Shown here one piece after another: positions 24,856 to 34,141 of a DNA stretch of 64,000 nucleotides (within the stretch, counting starts at the first letter, position 1; each line of letters begins with the position of its first letter). Below the pieces are notes generated by a model. The model was not told the DNA's origin. It was given only the letters and a program-made list of their open reading frames with translations, and ran no database searches. A program made the translations under genes and the position numbers. Origin of the DNA: Blastomonas sp. CACIA14H2. Lineage in GTDB: Bacteria; Pseudomonadota; Alphaproteobacteria; Sphingomonadales; Sphingomonadaceae. The DNA lies in contig AYSC01000017.1 of NCBI GenBank assembly GCA_000503195.1, positions 1-64,000 of the forward strand, read 5' to 3'.

Positions 24856-25512
24856 TCACCGGATCGGCGAATCCGGGGCCAGGCGCATGTCGAGATAATT
24901 GTCGACCGAGTGCATCAGATCGTCGAGCTCGTGCTCGAAGAAGTGGTTGGCGCGGCTGATCTCGTCATGGTGGATGGTGATGTGCTTCTGCGTGCGCAGC
25001 TTGTCGACCAGCTTCTGCACCGCGCCCGGCGTCACCACCGTGTCGGCGGCACCCTGAACGATGATGCCCGAGGCCGGGCAAGGCGCCAGGAAGCTGAAAT
25101 CGTACATGTTCGCGGGCGGAGCGACCGAGATGAAGCCGCGGATCTCCGGGCGGCGCATCAGCAGCTGCATCGCGATCAGCGCGCCGAAGCTGAAGCCCGC
25201 GACCCAGGTGGTCTGCGCTTCGGGATGGAAGCTCTGCACCCAGTCGAGCGCTGCGGCGGCATCGGACAGTTCACCGATACCGTTGTCGAACGTGCCCTGG
25301 CTGCGGCCGACGCCGCGGAAGTTGAAGCGCAGCGTCGCAAAGCCACGGCGCACGAAGGTCTTGTACAGCGCCTGGGTGATCCGGTCGTTCATCGTGCCGC
25401 CGCCCTGGGGGTGCGGATGGAGGATCATCGCGACCGGCGCGCGCGGACGGGGGGCAGGGCTGAAGCGTCCTTCAAGACGGCCTTCGGGACCGGGAAAGAT
25501 GACGGCGGGCAT
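24856..25512 (-). CDS. Alpha/beta hydrolase
   Basis: A 218-aa cytosolic alpha/beta hydrolase of the dienelactone-hydrolase-like group. It shows an oxyanion HPHPQGGGTM segment (about 32-41), the nucleophile elbow GFSFGA (Ser108), a likely acid in VQGAADTVVTP and the catalytic His in SRANHFFEHELDD. The substrate is unknown. The frame opens at 25644, but the conserved N-terminus PAVIFPGPEGRLEGR and AAAGAG upstream set the start at 25512. It is divergent from the cysteine desulfurase operon; similar hydrolases are often seen beside Fe-S genes in alphaproteobacteria, which I note from general knowledge only. Confidence 0.82.
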   Translation of the reverse strand: MPAVIFPGPEGRLEGRFSPAPRPRAPVAMILHPHPQGGGTMNDRITQALYKTFVRRGFATLRFNFRGVGRSQGTFDNGIGELSDAAAALDWVQSFHPEAQTTWVAGFSFGALIAMQLLMRRPEIRGFISVAPPANMYDFSFLAPCPASGIIVQGAADTVVTPGAVQKLVDKLRTQKHITIHHDEISRANHFFEHELDDLMHSVDNYLDMRLAPDSPIR

Positions 25513-25684
25513 GTTTTGCGCTCTTTCGGCTGAAACGACAATGATGTCGGCATGTGAATAGTATGGCGGCAGAAGCCTCAGATAGGGTTGCAGCGGCTGC
25601 CGGGAAGGGGCGCTATACGCAATCCGCTCGGGCAAAAGCAACAAAATGCGTGGATTCGCGCCTGACTGCGGTTAGAGGAACGCG

Positions 25685-25726
25685 ATGAACCGTTGTCCCG
25701 TCCTTCCCGGCCTGCTGCCCCGATGA
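25685..25726 (+). CDS. Possible 13-codon leader ORF before the cysteine desulfurase
   Basis: ATG at 25685 follows AGAGGAA (25674-25680) by four bases and opens 13 codons (MNRCPVLPGLLPR) whose TGA overlaps the ATG of the cysteine desulfurase (ATGA, 25723-25726). The main gene lacks a good ribosome site of its own, so this mini-ORF may deliver ribosomes to it. It contains one Cys codon. Whether it is translated is unknown. Confidence 0.35.
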   Translation: MNRCPVLPGLLPR

Positions 25727-26808
25727 ACCAGCCGCGCATCTATCTCGACCATGCGGCGACGACGCCGGTGCTCGCCGAGGCGCGCGCGGCGATGATCGCG
25801 GGGATCGAGCGCTGGGCCAACCCGTCCTCGCCGCACAGCGATGGGCGCGCGGCGCGGGCGGCGCTCGAAGAGGCGCGGCGGCAGATTGCGGGCGCGCTGA
25901 ACTGGGACGGCGAGGTGATCCTCACCAGCGGCGCGAGCGAGGCGATTTCGCTCGCCATGCTCGCGGGCAAGGCCGATGGCTGGATCGTCAACCCGACCGA
26001 GCATGACGCGGTGCAACGGCTGACGACGCGCATCCCCGCAGGACGATCGCTGATGCGGCTCGCGGTCGATCTCGACGGGCGTCTGGTGATGGCGAGCCTC
26101 GCGCGCGCGCTCGAAACCTGCGGCGGACGCCCGATGGTGGTGGTCCAATCGGTCAACAGCGAGACCGGGGTGATCCAGAACAATCCCGCAATCAGTGCCA
26201 TGGCGCGCGACGGCGGCGCGCTCAGCCTGTGCGATGCCTCGCAGAGCGCGGGCAAGCTGCCGCTGCCCGATGCCGACATGATCGTGGTCTCGGCGCACAA
26301 GCTGGGCGGGCCGCCGGGGATCGGCGCGCTGCTGGTGCGCGATCTCGGGCTGCTCGAACCCCCGGGCGGGCAGGAAAAGGGCTATCGCGGCGGCACCGAG
26401 AATGTGCCCGCCGCGATGGGCTTCGCCGCCGCGCTCACCCATGCGCGCTACTGGACTGACCGCGCGGCGGACTTGCGCCATCAGCTCGACAGCGCCATTC
26501 GCGGCGCGGGCGGCGAGGTCGTCGCGCAGAATGCGCCGCGCCTGCCGAGCATCGGCAGCTATCGCATGCCCGGCATGGCGGCCAGTGCGCAGCTGATCCA
26601 GTTCGATCTGGCGGGCGTCTCGGTCTCGGCGGGCAGCGCGTGCTCCTCGGGCACGCTCAAGACCAGCGCGGTGCTGACCGCGATGGGCTGGGACGAGAAG
26701 GCGGCGGGCGAGGTGGTGCGGGTGAGCTTCGGCCCCTCGACCACGCGCGCGCACGTCTATCGCTTCATCGAATTGTGGCGCGAGATGGCGGCGCGGGCGA
26801 AGCGCTGA
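25723..26808 (+). CDS. Cysteine desulfurase (NifS/IscS-like), first copy
   Basis: A 361-aa PLP enzyme that takes sulfur from cysteine for Fe-S clusters or thiolation. YLDHAATTPV opens the fold, the cofactor His lies in NPTEHDAV, the PLP Lys193 in SAHKLGGPPGIGAL, and the persulfide Cys307 in SAGSACSSGTLKT. It is shorter than typical IscS (about 400 aa), particularly around the loop before the active Cys. The TGA overlaps the ATG of a second desulfurase by one base, a tight tandem arrangement. The ATG at 25723 rests on the conserved N-terminus and coupling to the 13-codon ORF. Confidence 0.88.
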   Translation: MNQPRIYLDHAATTPVLAEARAAMIAGIERWANPSSPHSDGRAARAALEEARRQIAGALNWDGEVILTSGASEAISLAMLAGKADGWIVNPTEHDAVQRLTTRIPAGRSLMRLAVDLDGRLVMASLARALETCGGRPMVVVQSVNSETGVIQNNPAISAMARDGGALSLCDASQSAGKLPLPDADMIVVSAHKLGGPPGIGALLVRDLGLLEPPGGQEKGYRGGTENVPAAMGFAAALTHARYWTDRAADLRHQLDSAIRGAGGEVVAQNAPRLPSIGSYRMPGMAASAQLIQFDLAGVSVSAGSACSSGTLKTSAVLTAMGWDEKAAGEVVRVSFGPSTTRAHVYRFIELWREMAARAKR

Positions 26809-27935
26809 TGGCGACTGGCCCGATCTATCTCGATTATCAGGCGACCACGCCGCTTGCGCCCGAGGCGTTTGCCGCCATGCAGCCCTGGCTCGGCGGGCCG
26901 GAGAGCACGGGCGGCTGGGCCAATCCGCACAGTGCGCACCTGCTCGGGCGCAAGGCCTCGGCCGCGGTCGAGGTGGCGCGCGGGCAGATCGATGCGCTGA
27001 TGCCTCGGGGCGGACGCGTCATCTTCACCAGCGGCGCGACCGAGGCGCTCAACCTCGCGATCCGGGGGGCTCTGCCCGCGCTCGCACCGCGCTGGCGGAT
27101 CGTCACGATCGCGACCGAACATGCTGCCGTGCGCGACACCTGTCTGTGGCTCGAAGGGCAGGGCCACGAGGTCGTGCTGCTGCCGGTGGACCGCGACGGG
27201 CTGGTCGACATGGACGCGGCGCGCGATGCCGTCACCCCCGACACCGCGCTGGTTGCCGTGATGCTGGTCAACAACGAGATTGGCGTGATCCAGCCGGTCG
27301 ATGTGCTGGCCGAGATCGCGCACGAAGCGGGCGCGCTGTTCCTGTGCGATGCGGTGCAGGGCTTCGGGCGCGTCGCGCTGCCGCAAGCGGCGGACATGAT
27401 CGCGATCACCGCGCACAAGATCCACGGACCCAAGGGCATCGGTGCTTTGTGGGTGCGCGAGGGTGTGGCGCTCGAGCCGCTGATCCATGGTGGCGGGCAG
27501 GAACAGGGGCTGCGCTCGGGCACGCTCTCTCCCGCGCTGTGCGCCGGGTTCGGCGCGGCGGCACGGCTCGCAGCGGAGCGGGCGGACGCGGATGCGGCGC
27601 ACGTCTCGCTTCTGCGCAATCGAGCGCTCGAGATCTTCGCCGACTGGCAGGTCAACGGATCGCTGATCACACGCTATCCCGGTAACCTCAACCTGCGCCG
27701 CGACGGGCTCGACGTTGCGCGGTTGATGTCCGAGGTGCGCGGGGTCGCCTTTTCCGCGGGCTCGGCCTGTGCCAGCGGCTCGGGACGGCCCAGCCATGTG
27801 CTCACCGCGCTGGGCCTGTCGAGCCCGGAAGTGCGTTCGTCGATCCGGCTGGGCTTCGGGCGCTATACCACCATTGACGAAATCGAGCGCGCCGCGCATT
27901 TGATCGTCGATGCGGCCAATCGGCAGACGGGGTGA
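26808..27935 (+). CDS. Cysteine desulfurase (NifS/IscS-like), second copy
   Basis: A 375-aa class I cysteine desulfurase. Key points: YLDYQATTPLAPEAF, the His in IATEHAAV, PLP Lys204 in TAHKIHGPKGIGALWVR, and catalytic Cys321 in SAGSACASGSGRPSHVL. It is closer to canonical IscS/NifS than the upstream copy. Both copies keep all key residues and are clearly diverged from each other, so they are unlikely to be a recent duplication; they may form a heteromer or serve different acceptors. The start shares a base with the previous stop (TGATG). A ferredoxin follows three bases after the stop, but no IscU, IscA or SUF scaffold gene is in the window. Confidence 0.9.
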   Translation: MATGPIYLDYQATTPLAPEAFAAMQPWLGGPESTGGWANPHSAHLLGRKASAAVEVARGQIDALMPRGGRVIFTSGATEALNLAIRGALPALAPRWRIVTIATEHAAVRDTCLWLEGQGHEVVLLPVDRDGLVDMDAARDAVTPDTALVAVMLVNNEIGVIQPVDVLAEIAHEAGALFLCDAVQGFGRVALPQAADMIAITAHKIHGPKGIGALWVREGVALEPLIHGGGQEQGLRSGTLSPALCAGFGAAARLAAERADADAAHVSLLRNRALEIFADWQVNGSLITRYPGNLNLRRDGLDVARLMSEVRGVAFSAGSACASGSGRPSHVLTALGLSSPEVRSSIRLGFGRYTTIDEIERAAHLIVDAANRQTG

Positions 27936-27938
27936 TCG

Positions 27939-28274
27939 ATGATCGAGGTGACGTTCATCAGCGCGGACGGCAAGAGCCGTCGGACGGTTCAGGCCAAGGA
28001 GGGCGACCGGCTGCTCGATGTCGCGCAGGCGCATGGCCAGCCGCTCGAAGGCACGTGCGAGGGGCAGATGGCCTGCTCCACTTGCCATCTGATCATCGAT
28101 CCCGCGGATTTCGCCAAGCTGCCCGATCCGGTCGAGATGGAAGAGGACATGCTCGACCTCGCCGTGGCGGTGACGCGCACCTCGCGCCTGTCGTGCCAGA
28201 TCTTCCTGCGCGAGGAATGGGGCAGCCTGACCTGCCGTGTCCCGGCCGAAAGCTATGACATGCAGGGCGTTTGA
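27939..28274 (+). CDS. [2Fe-2S] ferredoxin, adrenodoxin/ISC type
   Basis: A 111-aa ferredoxin with cluster ligands Cys40, Cys46, Cys49 (GTCEGQMACSTCH) and Cys86 (RLSCQIFL), the C-x5-C-x2-C...C pattern of the vertebrate-type/ISC ferredoxins. The acidic DPVEMEEDMLDLA segment matches the partner-binding helix of the family. Immediately downstream of two cysteine desulfurases it probably supplies electrons for Fe-S assembly, although related ferredoxins also serve P450s. Start ATG 27939 is three bases past the desulfurase stop. Confidence 0.92.
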   Translation: MIEVTFISADGKSRRTVQAKEGDRLLDVAQAHGQPLEGTCEGQMACSTCHLIIDPADFAKLPDPVEMEEDMLDLAVAVTRTSRLSCQIFLREEWGSLTCRVPAESYDMQGV

Positions 28275-28291
28275 CAGCTTTTTCGGGCCGG

Positions 28292-28320
28292 CTTGCTTTT
28301 CCGTCATCAACTCGCCATAT
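28292..28320 (+). promoter_or_regulatory. Candidate promoter of the SRP RNA
   Basis: CTTGCT (28292-28297), 17 bases, then CCATAT (28315-28320). This fits the alphaproteobacterial housekeeping consensus and puts the transcript start near 28327, at the foot of the predicted RNA stem. The same layout is seen for lon and hslV. Confidence 0.6.
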
Positions 28321-28326
28321 GGCGCT

Positions 28327-28425
28327 CGGGAGTCGGGCGGACGTAGCCGTCGCCAATCTGGTCAGGTCCGGAAGGAAGCAGCCACAACGATTTTCGCCGC
28401 GGGTCGTCCGGCTCCTACCATCTTC
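28327..28425 (+). ncRNA. ffs: Signal recognition particle RNA (small bacterial type)
   Basis: The invariant SRP motif GGTCAGGTCCGGAAGGAAGC AGCC lies at 28360-28383 (20 bases then AGCC). The flanks pair into the expected long hairpin: GGAG...CGGACG near 28329-28342 with CGTCCG...CTCC near 28405-28415. The 5' end is set from the promoter, the 3' end is approximate. The RNA scaffolds Ffh for co-translational membrane targeting. Its place directly before dnaX is the order seen in many alphaproteobacteria. Confidence 0.9.
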
Positions 28426-28512
28426 CAGCGCCGCATCCTTCACAGGCCCTCTGTTTTGAACAGGCGGGCGGTTTCGGTTTGATCCACCGGCGGCAGCGGC
28501 TAATCAGCATCT

Positions 28513-30300
28513 ATGGACGATTCCCGGCCCCAAGATATCGACAATGACGCAGGCGAAATGCCCGGGCTCGGGCTCGATCTGCCCACCATTGCCGCGCCCG
28601 CTGGCGCATCGGGCCAGGCCTATCGCGTGCTTGCGCGCAAATACCGCCCGCAGACCTTTGCCGAGCTGATCGGCCAGGACGCCATGGTGCAGACGCTGGG
28701 CAACGCGATCCGGCGCGAGCGGCTGGCGCATGCGTTCCTCATGACCGGGGTGCGCGGGGTGGGCAAGACCTCGACCGCGCGGCTGATCGCCAAGGCGCTG
28801 AACTGCATCGGCCCCGATGGGCAGGGCGGCCCCACGATTTCACCCTGCGGCGTGTGCGAGCCCTGCGTCGCGATTGCCGAGGGGCGCCATATCGACGTGA
28901 TCGAGATGGACGCCGCCAGCCATACCGGCATCGACGACGTTCGCGAGATTACCGAGGCGGTGCGCTATGCCGCCGTCTCCGCGCGCTACAAGATGTACAT
29001 CATCGACGAAGCGCACATGCTCTCCAAACAGGCATGGAACGGCCTGCTCAAGACGCTGGAGGAACCGCCGCCGCACGTGAAGTTCCTGTTCGCCACGACC
29101 GAGGTGAACAAGGTGCCGATCACGGTGCTGTCGCGCTGCCAGCGCTTCGACCTCAAGCGCATCCCGTCCGAATTGCTCGCCAGCCATTTTGCCGAGATCT
29201 GCGTCAAGGAAGCGATCACCGCCGAGCCCGATGCGCTCGCGATGATCGCCGATGCCGCGGAAGGATCGGTGCGCGACGGCCTGTCGATCCTCGATCAGGC
29301 GATCGCGCATGCCGATCTGGGGGGCGATGCCAGCGAAGGCGCGCCGCAGGTTCGCGCCGAACAGGTGCGCAGCATGCTCGGCCTGTCCGATCGCGGCGCG
29401 ATGCGGCGGCTGTTCGCACATCTGATCGCGGGCGATGCTGATGCGATGCTCGCCGATCTCGACGCGCAGCACAGCCTGGGCGTCGATCCGGTCGCCGTGA
29501 TGCGCGGGCTGCTGGCGATGGTTCATGCGATCACACTGCAGAAATCGGCGGGCCGGGTGCGCACCGTGCATGGCGAGGAGGACCGCGCCGCGCTCGCCGA
29601 CTGGGCGGGCAGGCTCGGCCATGCCAGCCTGCACCGGCTTTGGCAGCTGCTGCTCAAGGGGCATGACGAGATCGAGAGCGCGCCGGTGCCGCGCGAGGCG
29701 TGCGAGATGGCGCTGTTACGCGCGCTCTATGCGTCCACGCTGCCCGATCCGGGCACGCTCGCGCGCAGGCTGGCGGACGCGTCGGCAGGGCATGCCGCGC
29801 CCGCTCGCGCCGAGACCGCAGCGCCGACCCCGCCTGCCGAGGAAAGCCCGCCCTGGAATGCAGCCCCGGCCGAGCCTGCAGCACCCCCTCCGCCCGCCAC
29901 GCTGCGGACCATGACCGATCTGGTCGACATGCTCGACCATGCCAACAAATGGCTGATCGCGGCACAGATCAAATCGGACATGCGGCTGATCGAGCTGGGC
30001 GACGACCGGCTGGTCTACCAGTCTGCCACCGGCCGCGACGATTATGTCCCGCTGCTGCGCGAGGCGCTCGCCTCGATCACCGGGCGGCGCTGGGAGGTCG
30101 AACGCGGTGAGGGCGAGGCGCAGCCGACGCTGGCCGAGCTTGAGCAGCAGGCCGAAGCGGCGATGCGCGACGAGATTCTGAACCATCCGCTGGTCAAGGC
30201 GACACAGGCGGCCTTTCCCGATGCGGAAATTGACTGGACTGCGGCGGAAATCTCCCCACATGGAGATGAAACCCTGCCAACACGGAGTGCCAAGGCATGA
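28513..30300 (+). CDS. dnaX: DNA polymerase III subunits gamma/tau
   Basis: A 595-aa clamp-loader ATPase. After an about 35-residue leader come YRVLARKYRPQTFAELIGQD (the classic DnaX opening), Walker A GVRGVGKT (79-86), a zinc module CGVCEPC with an upstream Cys, Walker B IIDEAHMLS and the sensor LSRCQRFDLKR. Domain III follows, then a Pro/Ala linker (about 425-460) and a C-terminal tau-like domain. The stop overlaps ybaB by 4 bp. I see no obvious slippery A-run for a separate gamma product. Confidence 0.96.
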   Translation: MDDSRPQDIDNDAGEMPGLGLDLPTIAAPAGASGQAYRVLARKYRPQTFAELIGQDAMVQTLGNAIRRERLAHAFLMTGVRGVGKTSTARLIAKALNCIGPDGQGGPTISPCGVCEPCVAIAEGRHIDVIEMDAASHTGIDDVREITEAVRYAAVSARYKMYIIDEAHMLSKQAWNGLLKTLEEPPPHVKFLFATTEVNKVPITVLSRCQRFDLKRIPSELLASHFAEICVKEAITAEPDALAMIADAAEGSVRDGLSILDQAIAHADLGGDASEGAPQVRAEQVRSMLGLSDRGAMRRLFAHLIAGDADAMLADLDAQHSLGVDPVAVMRGLLAMVHAITLQKSAGRVRTVHGEEDRAALADWAGRLGHASLHRLWQLLLKGHDEIESAPVPREACEMALLRALYASTLPDPGTLARRLADASAGHAAPARAETAAPTPPAEESPPWNAAPAEPAAPPPPATLRTMTDLVDMLDHANKWLIAAQIKSDMRLIELGDDRLVYQSATGRDDYVPLLREALASITGRRWEVERGEGEAQPTLAELEQQAEAAMRDEILNHPLVKATQAAFPDAEIDWTAAEISPHGDETLPTRSAKA

Positions 30301-30632
30301 AAAGCATGGAAGAGATGATGGCGGCTGCGCAGGAAGCGGCGCAGACCGTGCAGCGCCAGATGAACGAGGCGCAGGCCAAGCTGGAATCGATCGAGGTCGA
30401 AGGCGCAGCGGGCGGCGGCCTGGTCAAGGTCCGCGCGACCGCCAAGGGCCGCATCCTGGGCGTGTCGATCGACGACAGCCTGATGGTGCCCGCCGACAAG
30501 CAGATGCTCGAGGATCTGATCGCGGCCGCGTTCAACGATGCCCGCACCAAGGCCGATCGCGCGAGCGAGGAAGAAATGAGCAAGATGGCGCAGGGCCTGC
30601 CGCTGCCTGCCGGCTTCAAGCTGCCGTTCTGA
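30297..30632 (+). CDS. YbaB/EbfC nucleoid-associated protein
   Basis: A 111-aa DNA-binding protein. MKSMEEMMAAAQEAAQTVQR, then VEGAAGGGLVKVRATAKGRILGVSID reduced here to its hallmark GGGLVKV, and the KADRASEEEMSKMAQGL helix identify YbaB. It overlaps dnaX by 4 bp (ATGA), the usual operon order. recR normally follows; here a GrlR-like gene of different base composition follows instead, and the last 17 bases of this gene plus following AA reappear at 31010-31026. Confidence 0.93.
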   Translation: MKSMEEMMAAAQEAAQTVQRQMNEAQAKLESIEVEGAAGGGLVKVRATAKGRILGVSIDDSLMVPADKQMLEDLIAAAFNDARTKADRASEEEMSKMAQGLPLPAGFKLPF

Positions 30633-30633
30633 A
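30617..30633 (+). repeat. 17-bp direct repeat, left copy (3' end of ybaB)
   Basis: CAAGCTGCCGTTCTGAA covers the last codons and stop of ybaB. It recurs with one change (CAAGTTGCCGTTCTGAA) at 31010-31026, framing the lower-GC GrlR-like gene. A 3'-gene-end repeat bordering foreign-looking DNA is what site-specific insertion or an unequal duplication leaves behind. Confidence 0.6.
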
Positions 30634-30642
30634 GGAGATTTT

Positions 30643-31002
30643 ATGAGTAGCGTTGAGGGAATATGGCTGCTGCGCACAAATGAGGTCGGGGCCGAGAACC
30701 AGCTTTTATCGCCTTCAGTGATTACGCTCGAGACAGGCCGCTTGTTTGGTGGAGACTCCGCATATTTTTATGTCGGGGATTACACGGTCGAGGGCGGTGT
30801 AATTACTGGTAGTGCGCTCGTGAGAACGCATACTTGGCATGACGAACTAGAGAACGTGTTCGGTATGAAAGGCCCGATCGAGCACACGGTGAACTTTTCT
30901 GGACAAATATCGGATGACGTTCTCGAGGGCGCTATGGAAACATCCGCTGTGCCCGGACTGGAATTGGTCTGGAAAATGGCGAAGCTAGCCGAGTTGCCCT
31001 AG
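30643..31002 (+). CDS. GrlR-like small beta protein, probably acquired
   Basis: A 119-aa protein whose pattern (VEGIWLLRTNEVG, then GGDSAYFYVGDYTVEGG and a beta-rich remainder) resembles the GrlR-type family, first known as a type III secretion regulator but common as an orphan elsewhere. The match is by eye and moderate. A strong GAAGGAGATTTT sits just before ATG 30643. Base use differs from its neighbours: 30721-30780 is 50% GC by count, while 30421-30480 in ybaB is 70%. It stands where recR is expected and is framed by a 17-bp direct repeat, so recent arrival is likely. No type III secretion genes are present. Confidence 0.65.
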   Translation: MSSVEGIWLLRTNEVGAENQLLSPSVITLETGRLFGGDSAYFYVGDYTVEGGVITGSALVRTHTWHDELENVFGMKGPIEHTVNFSGQISDDVLEGAMETSAVPGLELVWKMAKLAELP

Positions 31003-31009
31003 GAACACG

Positions 31010-31026
31010 CAAGTTGCCGTTCTGAA
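31010..31026 (+). repeat. 17-bp direct repeat, right copy
   Basis: CAAGTTGCCGTTCTGAA matches the ybaB 3' end at 30617-30633 in 16 of 17 bases. It lies eight bases after the GrlR-like stop and before the lon promoter, marking the right edge of a 393-bp repeat unit. Confidence 0.6.
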
Positions 31027-31054
31027 TGCGTTAACCTGGGTGGGTGCAGGATCG

Positions 31055-31083
31055 CTTGTCGTGGATAGACCCGGCAACCATAT
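31055..31083 (+). promoter_or_regulatory. Candidate promoter of lon
   Basis: CTTGTC (31055-31060), 17 bases, CCATAT (31078-31083). Same architecture as the SRP RNA and hslV boxes. The CCATATA end also resembles a heat-shock -10, so dual recognition cannot be excluded. It lies to the right of the direct repeat, so lon keeps its own promoter despite the insertion. Predicted start near 31090, 57 bases before ATG 31147. Confidence 0.5.
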
Positions 31084-31146
31084 AGGCCGGTGAGATGCCA
31101 CCGGATGCCCGGTGACCAACCCCAGATGGATTGAACCGAATTGACC

Positions 31147-33543
<2,397 letters not shown>

Positions 33544-33568
33544 TTTGCATGGTGCAATGCAGCATCTG

Positions 33569-33644
33569 AAAGGGAAGCGCGCATCGGGGGTCGCATTACG
33601 GTAACATTGCGACAAAACGCCCGGAAATGCGCGCTTTTCCCTTT
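33569..33644. repeat. Long nested inverted repeat between lon and hup
   Basis: AAAGGGAAGCGCGCAT (33569-33584) pairs with ATGCGCGCTTTTCCCTTT (33627-33644) apart from a two-base bulge, enclosing a smaller stem GTCGCA / TGCGAC (33590-33595 with 33608-33613). The right arm ends in a pyrimidine/T-rich run that could end lon transcription, and its last bases overlap the -35 of the hup promoter. Confidence 0.55.
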
Positions 33645-33671
33645 GACAGTCCGGTCAAATCGGTTCTTACT
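33642..33671 (+). promoter_or_regulatory. Candidate hup promoter
   Basis: TTTGACA (33642-33648) contains a perfect TTGACA -35. The -10 is weaker: CTTACT at 33666-33671, 17 bases after TTGACA. Start of transcription would be near 33678, 53 bases before the ATG. Confidence 0.45.
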
Positions 33672-33730
33672 CAGCCCCCTCAAAGCCGCGATTCAGCAAT
33701 ATTCAACAAAAATCAGGGGGTTCCCACGGC

Positions 33731-34003
33731 ATGAACAAGAACGATCTCATTTCGGCAGTTTCCGAACAGGCTGGCATCACGAAGGCCGACGCCAGCAAGG
33801 CGGTGGAAGCCGTGTTCGATTCGATCAGCGGCGCACTAGCCAAGGGCAGCGAAGTCCGTCTCGTCGGTTTCGGCACCTTTTCGGTCAGCAAGCGCAAGGC
33901 ATCGACCGGACGCAACCCGCGCACCGGTGAAAAGATGGAAATCAAGGCCTCGACCCAGCCCAAGTTCAAGGCGGGCAAGGGCCTGAAGGACGCGGTCAAC
34001 TGA
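33731..34003 (+). CDS. DNA-binding protein HU
   Basis: A 90-aa histone-like protein. MNKNDLISAVSEQAGITKADASKAV gives the dimer helices (key part KADASKAVEAVFDSI), the beta arm region has VRLVGFGTFSVSKRKASTGRNP, shown by GFGTFSV and GRNPRTGE, and the end is KAGKGLKDAVN. It bends and packs DNA as a dimer. Single-gene unit with promoter at about 33642 and terminator at 34100-34131. Confidence 0.96.
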   Translation: MNKNDLISAVSEQAGITKADASKAVEAVFDSISGALAKGSEVRLVGFGTFSVSKRKASTGRNPRTGEKMEIKASTQPKFKAGKGLKDAVN

Positions 34004-34099
34004 TCGCTTCTGCCCTGCATCCTGTCAGGGTACCGCAGATGCTTTGAGCGGGCAGGGGTTGCATCTTACCCTCCCCGGTTGAAATGCTAGAAACATCGG

Positions 34100-34131
34100 A
34101 AGGCGGCGCGCATCGTGCCGCCTTTCTTTTT
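34100..34131 (+). terminator. Intrinsic terminator after hup
   Basis: AAGGCGGC (34100-34107) and GCCGCCTT (34117-34124) form an 8-bp stem with a 9-base loop, followed by TTCTTTTT. It lies about 100 bases past the hup stop and just before the convergent lipoprotein gene. Confidence 0.8.
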
Positions 34132-34141
34132 GTCGCCGGTG

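Noticed and set aside
25723-27935. Recent duplication of one cysteine desulfurase gene
   Set aside because: The two proteins differ through most of their length and in loop sizes, so they are old paralogues.
30643-31002. Evidence of a type III secretion island from the GrlR-like gene
   Set aside because: No secretion, chaperone or effector gene occurs in the window and GrlR-like proteins are frequent as orphans.
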